NCBI GenBank assembly: GCA_028716305.1
Contig: JAQUQA010000013.1
Location: 6,166-15,136 of the forward strand
Length of the DNA stretch: 8,971 bases
DNA from: Candidatus Omnitrophota bacterium
GTDB taxonomy: Bacteria; Omnitrophota; Gorgyraeia; Gygaellales; Profunditerraquicolaceae
Direction: 5' to 3'
Shown here: positions 1-6,376 of the stretch, in pieces
Position numbering within the stretch: position 1 is the stretch's first letter
Layout of the letters: each line of letters begins with the position of its first letter
Made by a program: the position numbers and the translations under genes
Notes under the pieces: model-generated
What the model saw: the letters and a program-made list of their open reading frames with translations, nothing else
Database searches by the model: none
Told to the model about the DNA's origin: nothing

Positions 1-816
1 TGCAAATTCTACGACCTAAAAGAAAAACCCTTTAACGTTACCAGCGATCCTTCCTTTTTCTTCTTCAGCAACCGGCATCGAGAGGCCCTGTCGCATCTTT
101 TTTACGGAGTTACCCAGAGAAAAGGGATCATTGTGATTACCGGTGAGATCGGCACCGGCAAGACCACTCTTTGCCGGTATTTTCTTAACCAGTTGGGGAC
201 GAAGAACGTTAAAACCGCCTTGATCCTTAATCCTTATTTTTCCGAGATCCAGCTTCTCGAGGCGATTCTCAATGACTTCGGGGTGGCAAAAAAAGAAAAA
301 AACAGGGTCTCTTCTCTCTGGCAGCTTAACGATTTTCTTTTAAAAGAGTCCCGGCGGGGCAACAACGTGGTTCTGATCATTGATGAGGCGCAGAACCTTG
401 ACCCCGCTCAGCTGGAACAGGTCAGGCTGCTTTCTAATCTGGAGACGGAAAAGGATAAGCTGATCCAGATCATCCTGGTCGGCCAGCCGGAGCTTAACCG
501 CAGGCTTAATCTCTATGAGCTCAGACAGCTCCAGCAGAGGATCGCCGTTAGGTACCATGTTGCCCCTCTAATAAGAGAGGATATCAAAGATTACGTGAAT
601 CACAGGTTAAGGGTAGCCGGTTCGCCGGACAAGGTCAATTTCACCGAGGAGGCCCTGGGGATGGTTTATGAATTTTCCTCGGGCACCCCCAGGCTGATAA
701 ATATCCTTTGTGACCGGGCGCTGCTGGCCGGGTTTGCCAGCGAAACTTATCTTATCGATGACGCGATTATGAACCGCTGCCTGGAAGAATTAAGCACTTA
801 TTTTGTGAGACAATAA
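1..816 (+). CDS. ExeA/GspA-type AAA ATPase, 5' end cut by window edge
   Basis: Probable cytoplasmic ATPase of the ExeA/GspA family. It usually works with a GspB-type membrane partner to help assemble or energise type II secretion or type IV pilus-like machinery. The frame is open from base 1. The first visible residues (CKFYDLKEKPFNVTSDPSF) match the usual family N-terminus, so probably only two or three residues are missing; the first in-frame ATG, at 133, would cut off this conserved part. In the visible 271 residues I see Walker A GEIGTGKTT (about 48-56), Walker B LIIDEAQ (about 125-131), a sensor-1-like LVGQPEL, and GTPRLIN (about 228-234), which fits sensor 2. The C-terminus is short and has no peptidoglycan-binding domain, unlike Aeromonas ExeA. 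The stop lies 2 bases before the next gene, which encodes the expected GspB-like partner. The family call is strong; the exact machine served is unknown because no other secretion gene is in view. Confidence 0.9.
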   Translation, partial: CKFYDLKEKPFNVTSDPSFFFFSNRHREALSHLFYGVTQRKGIIVITGEIGTGKTTLCRYFLNQLGTKNVKTALILNPYFSEIQLLEAILNDFGVAKKEKNRVSSLWQLNDFLLKESRRGNNVVLIIDEAQNLDPAQLEQVRLLSNLETEKDKLIQIILVGQPELNRRLNLYELRQLQQRIAVRYHVAPLIREDIKDYVNHRLRVAGSPDKVNFTEEALGMVYEFSSGTPRLINILCDRALLAGFASETYLIDDAIMNRCLEELSTYFVRQ

Positions 817-818
817 AG

Positions 819-1349
819 ATGAGTATAATCTACGACGCGCTTAAAAAAATAGAATTAAAATTAAAAAAGCCGGCTGAGCAGGCCGCCGCGGCGCCGGAAA
901 ATAAAAAAAACGGGTTTAATTTTAAATACGCGTTGGTTTACGTCTTGGTGATTATCCTGGGGTATTTTGGAATGCGGTTTTTTTATAACCTGATTACGCC
1001 GCCGGCAGCTCCGGCCAAAGGGTTAGCCGGGGCGCAAAGGCCCGTGCAGCAGGCCGCAACTCCGCCGCAGGTCCAACAGCCTTCCGCGGCGGTCGTGGCA
1101 ACCCCTGCTCCTGCCGGTGCGCCAGCGCCTGCCATAGTCGAAGAACCCCGGGAGGAACCGGCCCCTCCTTTGCCTGCCGTGACCTTAAATGGGATTATGT
1201 CTTCGGGTGATGATGGTTATGCCTTGATAAATAATCGAATAGTTCAGGTGGGTGATGATGTCAGTGGGTATATTGTCAGCAAAATTGAAGAGTCCGCAGT
1301 AGAGCTTAAAGCAAAAGACCGCGTAGTCAGGATCCCTCTGGATTTTTAA
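819..1349 (+). CDS. GspB-like single-pass membrane protein (type II secretion accessory)
   Basis: Predicted inner-membrane protein of 176 residues. The N-terminus MSIIYDALKKIE is typical of GspB/ExeB-like proteins. A short basic cytoplasmic segment is followed by one transmembrane helix at about residues 36-57. Next comes a low-complexity Pro/Ala/Gln linker (about 60-120) and a small C-terminal domain (about 121-176) with the pattern LNGIMSSGDDGYALINNR...VGDDV..Y.V..I. This resembles the T2SSB/PilP-like periplasmic domain, which contacts other machine parts or peptidoglycan in known systems. The ATG is 2 bases after the stop of the upstream AAA ATPase, so the pair is surely one operon. The family assignment rests on the N-terminal signature, the topology, the C-terminal domain and the neighbour. 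The linker itself carries no information about function. Confidence 0.8.
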   Translation: MSIIYDALKKIELKLKKPAEQAAAAPENKKNGFNFKYALVYVLVIILGYFGMRFFYNLITPPAAPAKGLAGAQRPVQQAATPPQVQQPSAAVVATPAPAGAPAPAIVEEPREEPAPPLPAVTLNGIMSSGDDGYALINNRIVQVGDDVSGYIVSKIEESAVELKAKDRVVRIPLDF

Positions 1350-1363
1350 AGTTTTTCCGCCCA

Positions 1364-1400
1364 ACGCAATACGCACTACGCAATACGCACGACGCACGAC
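1364..1400 (+). repeat. Heptamer tandem array 1 (ACGCAAT type), between convergent genes
   Basis: Five head-to-tail 7-base units: ACGCAAT, ACGCACT, ACGCAAT, ACGCACG, ACGCACG, then a trailing AC. ACGCA is invariant and the last two bases vary. The array fills most of the 55-base gap between the GspB-like gene (stop at 1349) and aroB (stop at 1405), which converge on it. A second array with the same unit lies at 6841-6871 on the opposite strand. I see no hairpin or T-run that would make this a classical terminator. Confidence 0.85.
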
Positions 1401-1404
1401 AAAC

Positions 1405-2493
1405 TTATGTAATTCTACTTCTAGTTACCTTGCGGATCATCTCCAGTGGCACGTTCTCCATGATCCGCGTCTTTCCGATATCCTGCAGCAGGACAAACTT
1501 ATTCTTTTTTCCGGAAAATTTCTTATCATAGAATTGGGCTTTGACGATCCCTGCCAGGGGGATGTTTTTTATCCTAGTGGGCAGGCCGCTTGCGCCGATC
1601 AGTGTTTCCAGGCGGGCGTGTTTTTGCGGGGTGAGAATATTTAATTCCTTGCTGATATCCGCGGCCAAAAGCATCCCCAGGGCTATCGCCTCTCCGTGGT
1701 TATATTTTCCGTAAGCCCCGGCCGCTTCGATCGCGTGGCCCAGGGTGTGCCCGAAATTAAGGATGGTGCGGATCCCCTTTTTTTCCTTTTCATCCTGTTC
1801 TACGATCCTGGCCTTGATCCCGCTGCAGCGCCAGACGACGAATTCCAGCGCAGATTGTTTTAATGCCAGGATCTCGGAATAGTGCTTTTCCAGGTATCCG
1901 AATAGCCGCGGGTCCTTTATTGCCCCATATTTGATTATTTCCGCCAGCCCGGAACGAACCTGCCGCAAGGGCAGGCTTTTCAGGAAATTTATTTCGCTGA
2001 AGACAAGCCTGGGCTGATAAAAAGCCCCCAGCAGATTTTTGCCCTGCGAAAGGTCGACACCGGTTTTTCCGCCGATTGAGGAGTCGACCTGGGCCAGAAG
2101 GGTTGTCGGTACCTGGATGTAGGGGATCCCTCTTTTGTATATCGAGGCCACAAATCCTGCCAGGTCCCCGATGACTCCTCCTCCCAGGGCGATAATAAAA
2201 AGGCGCCTTTTTTTATCAAACGAAGAAATGTTCCCGATTAGGGTTTGAGCGGTTTTAAACGATTTGCTGGTTTCAGCGTCGGGGACCAGGCTATGGCCGG
2301 TCTCGAATCCCGCCGACTTAAGGGATTCTCGGATTTGCCCTGCAAAACGCAGGTATATCCGGCGGTTGGAGATGATATAGGCATCGCCGGCGATACCTGT
2401 TTTTTTTAACTCTTTACCCAGGAGCCGGATTATCCCGCTGCCGACGACGATATTGTAAGGGCTATTTTTTAAGCGGACCTTTTCTGTCTTCAA
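1405..2493 (-). CDS. aroB: 3-dehydroquinate synthase
   Basis: Second enzyme of the shikimate pathway. It converts 3-deoxy-D-arabino-heptulosonate 7-phosphate to 3-dehydroquinate, using NAD and a divalent metal, in the cytoplasm. The 362 residues are full length for the family. Visible motifs are the NAD-binding GGGVIGDLAGF (about 104-114), PTTLLAQVDSSIGGKTGV (129-146), LAEIIKYG (183-190), NFGHTLGHAIE (246-256) and NHGEA (265-269). The expected zinc ligands are present as E185, H249 and H266. The start is TTG at 2493: there is no in-frame ATG nearby, the translation begins at the normal family N-terminus, and a GAGG sits 5 bases upstream. It is the last gene of the minus-strand train, 16 bases after the SH3b gene. 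No other shikimate gene is in the window, so its place among envelope genes looks like chance operon membership. Confidence 0.97.
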   Translation of the reverse strand: MKTEKVRLKNSPYNIVVGSGIIRLLGKELKKTGIAGDAYIISNRRIYLRFAGQIRESLKSAGFETGHSLVPDAETSKSFKTAQTLIGNISSFDKKRRLFIIALGGGVIGDLAGFVASIYKRGIPYIQVPTTLLAQVDSSIGGKTGVDLSQGKNLLGAFYQPRLVFSEINFLKSLPLRQVRSGLAEIIKYGAIKDPRLFGYLEKHYSEILALKQSALEFVVWRCSGIKARIVEQDEKEKKGIRTILNFGHTLGHAIEAAGAYGKYNHGEAIALGMLLAADISKELNILTPQKHARLETLIGASGLPTRIKNIPLAGIVKAQFYDKKFSGKKNKFVLLQDIGKTRIMENVPLEMIRKVTRSRIT

Positions 2494-2498
2494 TGGGG

Positions 2499-2505
2499 CC
2501 TCTTC
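2499..2505 (-). promoter_or_regulatory. Ribosome binding site for the TTG start of aroB
   Basis: On the minus strand the sequence reads GAAGAGG, with GAGG ending 5 bases before the TTG at 2493. It supports TTG as the real start. An ATG also lies in this short gap but is out of frame and stops after five codons. Confidence 0.55.
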
Positions 2506-2509
2506 ATTG

Positions 2510-3289
2510 CTAATCCAGAAGCTCTACCTTTTCAATCGCGATAATCCCGGGTTTTTCATTCGCGCCGGAAATCAGGTTTCCTGTTACCTTAACCATGCGG
2601 TGATTCAGGGTGTCCAGGCTTTTCTTATTTCCTTTGAGCAGGTATACGCTGTTATCTGTGGTGATCAATTTATGGGATCCCTTACGGCCAAAGATCTTTC
2701 CGTAGGGGCGGATCTCTCCGTTTATGGTTATGGAATATGATTGGGTGGGGGGTTTTGGTTTTTCTACGGCACGCGGCGGCTCGCTTATTACCGGCGGCCT
2801 TTTACCGATAAATTTTTTATGGATCCAGCCGTAACTGTTGTTTATGGGGATTATTTTATACCAGCCCGCCTCTTCCGCGACTATCGTGACCAGTTCGTTT
2901 TTATCGGCTTTCCCGATCACGGCAGAGTCTGTGCCGGCAGCCAGGCGGATATTCACCTTTTCCTTGGAGATGCTGCCGTAACGATTTTTATCTTCCTGTG
3001 GATTGTTCACCAGGGGGTTTTCTTCGATGAGGGCCACCAGGTCCTTACTGACAAAGCTCGGCGCGTATTTCGGCAGCCTAACTCGGTACCAGTCATAGCG
3101 CTGTGAAAGGACTTCCAGAATATCCGATTTTTTAGTGGTGCAGATTATCCCGGATCCGGTTGTCGAATCGGTGCGGATGTTTATGCCGTTCGAGTTAACT
3201 TCTCCTAAAAACGGAAAAATCTCTTCTGCCTGAACCTGCTTCAGCGAAGTGACGGTAAATAAGAGCAGTAAAAAAAGAGCTTTCTTCAC
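2510..3289 (-). CDS. Secreted protein with two SH3b domains and a C-terminal beta-rich domain
   Basis: Predicted exported protein of 259 residues, function unassigned. I prefer the GTG at 3289. It gives a classic signal peptide (MKKALFLLLLFTVTSLKQVQA, cleavage near residue 21) and starts 4 bases after the upstream stop. An earlier GTG at 3319 would add MPRPRKRNNP and overlap the upstream gene. Two bacterial SH3 (SH3b) repeats follow, at about 28-87 (INIRTDSTTGSGII...WYRVRLP..FVS) and 107-163 (VNIRLAAGTDSAVIG...GWYKI...YGWIHKKFIG). Then come a proline-rich linker (164-182) and a C-terminal module of about 75 residues (184-258) with alternating beta-like segments, possibly OB-like. SH3b domains commonly bind cell-wall peptides, and the next-but-one gene encodes a peptidoglycan-type SPOR protein, so an envelope role is likely. 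No catalytic domain such as NlpC/P60 is present. Confidence 0.8.
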   Translation of the reverse strand: MKKALFLLLLFTVTSLKQVQAEEIFPFLGEVNSNGINIRTDSTTGSGIICTTKKSDILEVLSQRYDWYRVRLPKYAPSFVSKDLVALIEENPLVNNPQEDKNRYGSISKEKVNIRLAAGTDSAVIGKADKNELVTIVAEEAGWYKIIPINNSYGWIHKKFIGKRPPVISEPPRAVEKPKPPTQSYSITINGEIRPYGKIFGRKGSHKLITTDNSVYLLKGNKKSLDTLNHRMVKVTGNLISGANEKPGIIAIEKVELLD

Positions 3290-3293
3290 CGGA

Positions 3294-3593
3294 TTATTTC
3301 TTTTCCTGGGCCTTGGCACCCGCGCCTTTGGCGGCGGCCCCTTTAGCGGCTGGAGCGGCGGCGGCCGGAGCTGCTGCTGTTTCTGCTCCTGCGGCGCCCG
3401 GAGTTTCGGTTTTTTCGGCCTTTTCTTTCTTAATCTTGATCTTAAGGGTCTTGATCTTCGGCAGACCGAAGACGCCGTCCCCTTCTTTCCATTTTCCCTT
3501 ATCGAGCATCATTTTGATGCGTTCTGCCCGTTTCAAAACCGATCTTTGTTTTTTGTCCTTTTCATTGGATTTCAGTGATGGGTGGATCGACAT
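3294..3593 (-). CDS. PVC-type small basic protein with Ala/Lys-rich tail
   Basis: A 99-residue, strongly basic protein. Its first 55 residues (MSIHPSLKSN..., RSVLKRAERI, GKWKEGDGVFGLPKIK) closely resemble the 'small basic protein' family that I recognise as a signature of Planctomycetes, Verrucomicrobia, Chlamydiae and relatives, thought to bind nucleic acid or the ribosome. Residues 61-99 form a low-complexity tail in which 18 of 39 residues are Ala, mixed with Lys, Gly and Pro, like histone H1 or extended ribosomal-protein tails. The ATG has the best Shine-Dalgarno sequence I found in the window (AAGGAGGA, 8 bases away), suggesting strong translation. It follows the SPOR gene by 3 bases and precedes the SH3b gene by 4. 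The molecular function is not established. The high GC of the tail region creates long antisense open frames that I do not regard as genes. Confidence 0.85.
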   Translation of the reverse strand: MSIHPSLKSNEKDKKQRSVLKRAERIKMMLDKGKWKEGDGVFGLPKIKTLKIKIKKEKAEKTETPGAAGAETAAAPAAAAPAAKGAAAKGAGAKAQEKK

Positions 3594-3596
3594 TGT

Positions 3597-4196
3597 TTAC
3601 ATCCTCCTTATAAAACAGTCCTGGTAACGTTTTTTTAATTCGGAAAGCACCTTTTTTGCGCTTTCTTTATCCTTAAAACCGCCGACACATAATACGGCGT
3701 AATTTCCTTTGGCGATGACGATGGTCGAGTATCCCTTTTTTTTCAGGCTGCGGGATTCGTTTTCCGCGCTTGCCCTGTTTTTAAAACTTGCCACTTGTAT
3801 CGTGTATCGTCCCGGCGCCTGGGGAGTCACGGTTTTTACTTCCTTGATCTGCAGAGGACTTCCGGATTTATTTGCCAGCAGGGTATTTGCCGCCGGCTGT
3901 TGGTTATCCGGAGCGGCCGCCCGGGGTGTTGCCGGGGCAGTAACAGCTTTTTGTGGTTTTTGCGCCATTAGCTGATTGCTGCCCGGGGCAATCTTTTGCC
4001 GCGTGATCCTTTTTCCTTTTTCTACTCCCAGGGAAAAAGAAACTACCGCGATGATGATAAAAATAATGCTCAAGAGGAGCTTCTTTTCGTGGTTACGGAT
4101 CTGCCAGCTGAAGGCCCGCGGCCTCGCGCTGGGCGTTTCCGAGCCGTCATTTATCTGGGAAAAAAGCTCCAACTGTGAATTGTTTTCTTTATCCAT
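3597..4196 (-). CDS. SPOR-domain membrane protein
   Basis: A 199-residue bitopic inner-membrane protein. Residues 1-38 are cytoplasmic and polar, about 39-58 (LLLSIIFIIIAVVSFSLGV) form one transmembrane helix, 60-127 are a Pro/Ala/Gln-rich periplasmic linker, and 129-197 are a SPOR domain (RYTIQVASFKNRASAE...LKKKGY...YAVLCVGGFKDKESA). SPOR domains bind peptidoglycan strands stripped of stem peptides, typically at division septa, so this resembles FtsN/DedD-like topology. It is not a recognisable FtsN orthologue, and its exact role is unknown. The ATG is separated by a single base from the stop of the HD-GYP gene, giving TAA-A-ATG. With no good Shine-Dalgarno at normal spacing, translational coupling is likely. 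Its own last codons carry the ribosome binding site of the next gene. Confidence 0.85.
   Translation of the reverse strand: MDKENNSQLELFSQINDGSETPSARPRAFSWQIRNHEKKLLLSIIFIIIAVVSFSLGVEKGKRITRQKIAPGSNQLMAQKPQKAVTAPATPRAAAPDNQQPAANTLLANKSGSPLQIKEVKTVTPQAPGRYTIQVASFKNRASAENESRSLKKKGYSTIVIAKGNYAVLCVGGFKDKESAKKVLSELKKRYQDCFIRRM
3602..3609 (-). promoter_or_regulatory. Strong Shine-Dalgarno of the small basic protein gene
   Basis: The minus strand reads AAGGAGGA, 8 bases upstream of the ATG at 3593. The motif lies inside the last codons of the upstream SPOR gene (Ile-Arg-Arg-Met-stop). It is a near-perfect anti-16S match and is stronger than the sites before the other starts I inspected, several of which have no clear motif. 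Confidence 0.75.
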
Positions 4197-4197
4197 T

Positions 4198-5262
4198 TTA
4201 CTGCAGTAGCCTGAGATATTTTTTGGTATTGAATTTTTTTATGACCTTCAAAAAGGCATCGACGACCTTGGGGTCAAACTGCGTGCCGCTTTTTTTCTTG
4301 ATCTCCCGGATTGCCGCGTCTATGGCCACCCTTTCCCGGTAGGGCCTTCCGTAAACCATTGCCTCAAAGGCGTCGGCAACCGCCATGATCCGCGCCCCCA
4401 GCGGGATCTGTCCTTTCTTCAGCCGCGAGGGGTACCCTGTCCCGTCGTATTTTTCATGATGGTGCATGATGATCGGTATCACCGGCTTCAAAATCTGGAA
4501 GGGCCTTAATATCTGCGCGCCTTTTACCGGATGCGTCTTGATGATACTGAATTCCTGGTCGGTCAGCTTGCCGGATTTTGTCAGGATTTCCATCGGGATA
4601 TCTACTTTTCCCGTGTCGTGCAATAAGCTCGCGTATTTGAGGCTCTCCACCTGCTTATCGTCAAGGTGCATCTGGTGCGCGATTGCCACAACCAGCCTGC
4701 TGAAATACGGAGAATGCGTATATTCCTGCGGCACGCGGATGTCCAAAAGGGTTACCAGCGACTTGATGCTCCCGAAGACGATTTTTTGCTGCTCTTCGTA
4801 AAGCTGGAAATTTTTGATCCCGATTATCGCCTGTTCGGAAAGCGTGATCAGTAGTTCCTGGTCAAAAGAGTCAAACGGCCTTTCGAAAAGGTTTCGCCTG
4901 ACGATGACCATGCCGATGATATCTTCGCTGATCAGCGGCATCCCCAGAATGGTATTTTTTCTGACCGAGGTCAACGTCCTGGCAATCCGGTTCTCGATAT
5001 TCCCGGAAAGCTTGGTTTTTTTCTCGATGATGAATTTTTTTCTTCCGCTCGCGGTACACTTTAAAATCGAGCTTGTCTTGGTGTTATCCAAAAGTATGAT
5101 CTCGCAGGAGCTGCAATTCAGCAGCTGACAGATTAGCCTCGATAAGCGGGAAACCAGGTCTTTAAGCTCGAAAGTAGAATTGATCAGGCGGTAGATACTA
5201 TGAACCGCAGAACTTAATATCTTATACTTTTTCGTAGGGGTCAAATAATTTTTTGTATTCAT
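4198..5262 (-). CDS. GAF plus HD-GYP domain phosphodiesterase (cyclic-di-GMP type)
   Basis: A 354-residue cytoplasmic two-domain protein. Residues about 14-155 look like a GAF sensory domain and about 165-345 are an HD-GYP domain, which in characterised members hydrolyses cyclic-di-GMP to GMP. Metal ligands appear complete: H183 (THS), H215-D216 with K219 (LLHDTGK), H244 (THP), H268-H269 (HHHE), D297 (AVADAFE), and the GYP signature at 276-278. I therefore expect it to be active, probably with a two-metal site. There are no membrane segments. The ATG at 5262 overlaps the end of the dGTPase-like gene by 41 bases. The next in-frame ATG is beyond codon 100 and would remove much of the GAF domain, so the overlap is probably real. 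The signal sensed by the GAF domain cannot be read from the sequence. Confidence 0.92.
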   Translation of the reverse strand: MNTKNYLTPTKKYKILSSAVHSIYRLINSTFELKDLVSRLSRLICQLLNCSSCEIILLDNTKTSSILKCTASGRKKFIIEKKTKLSGNIENRIARTLTSVRKNTILGMPLISEDIIGMVIVRRNLFERPFDSFDQELLITLSEQAIIGIKNFQLYEEQQKIVFGSIKSLVTLLDIRVPQEYTHSPYFSRLVVAIAHQMHLDDKQVESLKYASLLHDTGKVDIPMEILTKSGKLTDQEFSIIKTHPVKGAQILRPFQILKPVIPIIMHHHEKYDGTGYPSRLKKGQIPLGARIMAVADAFEAMVYGRPYRERVAIDAAIREIKKKSGTQFDPKVVDAFLKVIKKFNTKKYLRLLQ

Positions 5263-6376
5263 CTAAGGCATACCTGTCCGTCATTCCGGCGATGTAATCA
5301 CAAACTGCCCTGCGCACATCCCCCTGGGAGATCTTTTTCTGTACCCCTGCGGGAAGGGCCTGCGGTTTATCAATATAAAAATTGAACAGTTCCTGGATAA
5401 ACCTTTTGGCCTTAATGCTCATCCGCACTACCCGGTAGTGGTTATACATTTTCCTGATCAGGAGTTCGCGCAGCGGCTTGCGCAGTTGGTGCATCGAGGC
5501 GCTGAAAGACGCCAGCTTATCTTTCTGGTTTTTGACGTCTTGCGCGGATTTAATTCCCTTCCGGTAGATCCTGTTTCGTGTTTCTTCTATCAGGTCGGTA
5601 ACCTGAAGGTTGATCAAAGAACGGATAACGATATATTTTTTTATTTCACTGTCAACCTGGCGGTGTTTTGCCGGTATCTGAGAGCAAAGCTTTTCCCAGA
5701 GCTCCAGGTCTTGCAGGTCATCTTCTTTTAGCAGTCCCGAGGTCAATCCGTCATCCAGGTCGTGGTTGTCATAGGCGATCTCATCGGCGATATCCACAAT
5801 CTGGGTTTCCAGGGTCGGCGCCTCATCGGGGGCCAGCCCTTTTAGCCTGCTGGCACGGTCAAAGGCCGAAGAATGCTTGACGATCCCTTCTCTTACCTCC
5901 CAGGTCAGGTTTAGCCCCGGGAAGTCCGGATAACGCTCTTCCAGCAGGTCTACTACCCTGAGTCCCTGGAGGTTATGATTAAAACCGCCGAATTTCGCCA
6001 TTAATTCGTTGAGCGCGTCTTCTCCGGAATGTCCGAATGGGGTATGCCCTAAATCATGGGCCAGTGCCAATGCTTCGGTAAGGTCGGGGTTCAGCCTTAA
6101 CGCCTTGGCAATCGTTCTGGCAATTTGCGCCACTTCCAGAGTATGGGTCAGGCGTGTGCGGTAATAATCACCTTCGTGATTGACAAAAACCTGTGTTTTG
6201 TATTCTAATCTCCTGAAAGCTGCCGAATGGACGATCCTGTCTCGGTCTCTCTGGTAACATGAGCGGTAAGGATGTTCTTTCTCCTTGTGCAGCCTGCCTT
6301 TACTATTATAGCTTTTCGAGGCGAAAGGCGCAAGGAATTTATCTTCAAATTCTTTGAAATTTAGTTCTTCAGGCAT
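5222..6376 (-). CDS. dgt: Deoxyguanosinetriphosphate triphosphohydrolase-like protein (HD domain)
   Basis: HD-superfamily enzyme of the dGTPase-like family, which splits dNTPs (classically dGTP) into deoxynucleoside and triphosphate. I take the ATG at 6376 (384 residues). It gives the usual family N-terminus (FLAPFASKS, then HPYRSCYQRDRDRIVHS) and overlaps the HIT gene by only 16 bases. An ATG at 6466 would add 30 unrelated residues lying inside HIT. Motifs with this start are RDRDRIVHSAAFRRLEYKTQV (43-63), LTHTLEVAQIAR (metal ligand H78), ALAHDLGHTPFGHSGE (H107, D108, H111, H116) and IADEIAYDNHDLDDG (ligand Asp near 198). All expected ligands are present. It matches the shorter bacterial 'dGTPase-like' group rather than E. 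coli Dgt, so the substrate may be broader. The gene is closely packed with HIT upstream and HD-GYP downstream. Confidence 0.92.
   Translation of the reverse strand: MPEELNFKEFEDKFLAPFASKSYNSKGRLHKEKEHPYRSCYQRDRDRIVHSAAFRRLEYKTQVFVNHEGDYYRTRLTHTLEVAQIARTIAKALRLNPDLTEALALAHDLGHTPFGHSGEDALNELMAKFGGFNHNLQGLRVVDLLEERYPDFPGLNLTWEVREGIVKHSSAFDRASRLKGLAPDEAPTLETQIVDIADEIAYDNHDLDDGLTSGLLKEDDLQDLELWEKLCSQIPAKHRQVDSEIKKYIVIRSLINLQVTDLIEETRNRIYRKGIKSAQDVKNQKDKLASFSASMHQLRKPLRELLIRKMYNHYRVVRMSIKAKRFIQELFNFYIDKPQALPAGVQKKISQGDVRRAVCDYIAGMTDRYALDEYKKLFDPYEKV

Noticed and set aside
1185..1397. A 70-codon minus-strand open frame beginning MRRAYCVVRIAL, sharing an AYCVVRIA string with a plus-strand frame ending near 6879.
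   Set aside because: The shared peptide is only the translation of the heptamer arrays. It supports the repeat relationship, not a protein family.
1350..1404. A bidirectional terminator between the convergent genes.
   Set aside because: I found no inverted repeat with a following T-run; the gap is mostly the direct heptamer array.
2507..3106. Plus-strand open frames opposite the SH3b gene.
   Set aside because: They are shadows. The minus strand encodes clear signal peptide and SH3b repeats, and no domain is visible in the plus-strand translations.
3249..3627. Two plus-strand open frames (109 and 104 codons) opposite the small basic protein.
   Set aside because: They are antisense shadows of the GC-rich Ala/Lys tail. 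They show low-complexity or mixed composition, resemble no family I know, and the minus-strand gene has a strong ribosome binding site and a conserved core.
4680..4720. The first metal-binding histidine of the HD-GYP domain seemed displaced, because the usual YTxGHSxR pattern reads YTHSPYFSR.
   Set aside because: H183 is 32 residues before the HD pair, the usual spacing, and the following helix aligns without gaps. The site is complete.
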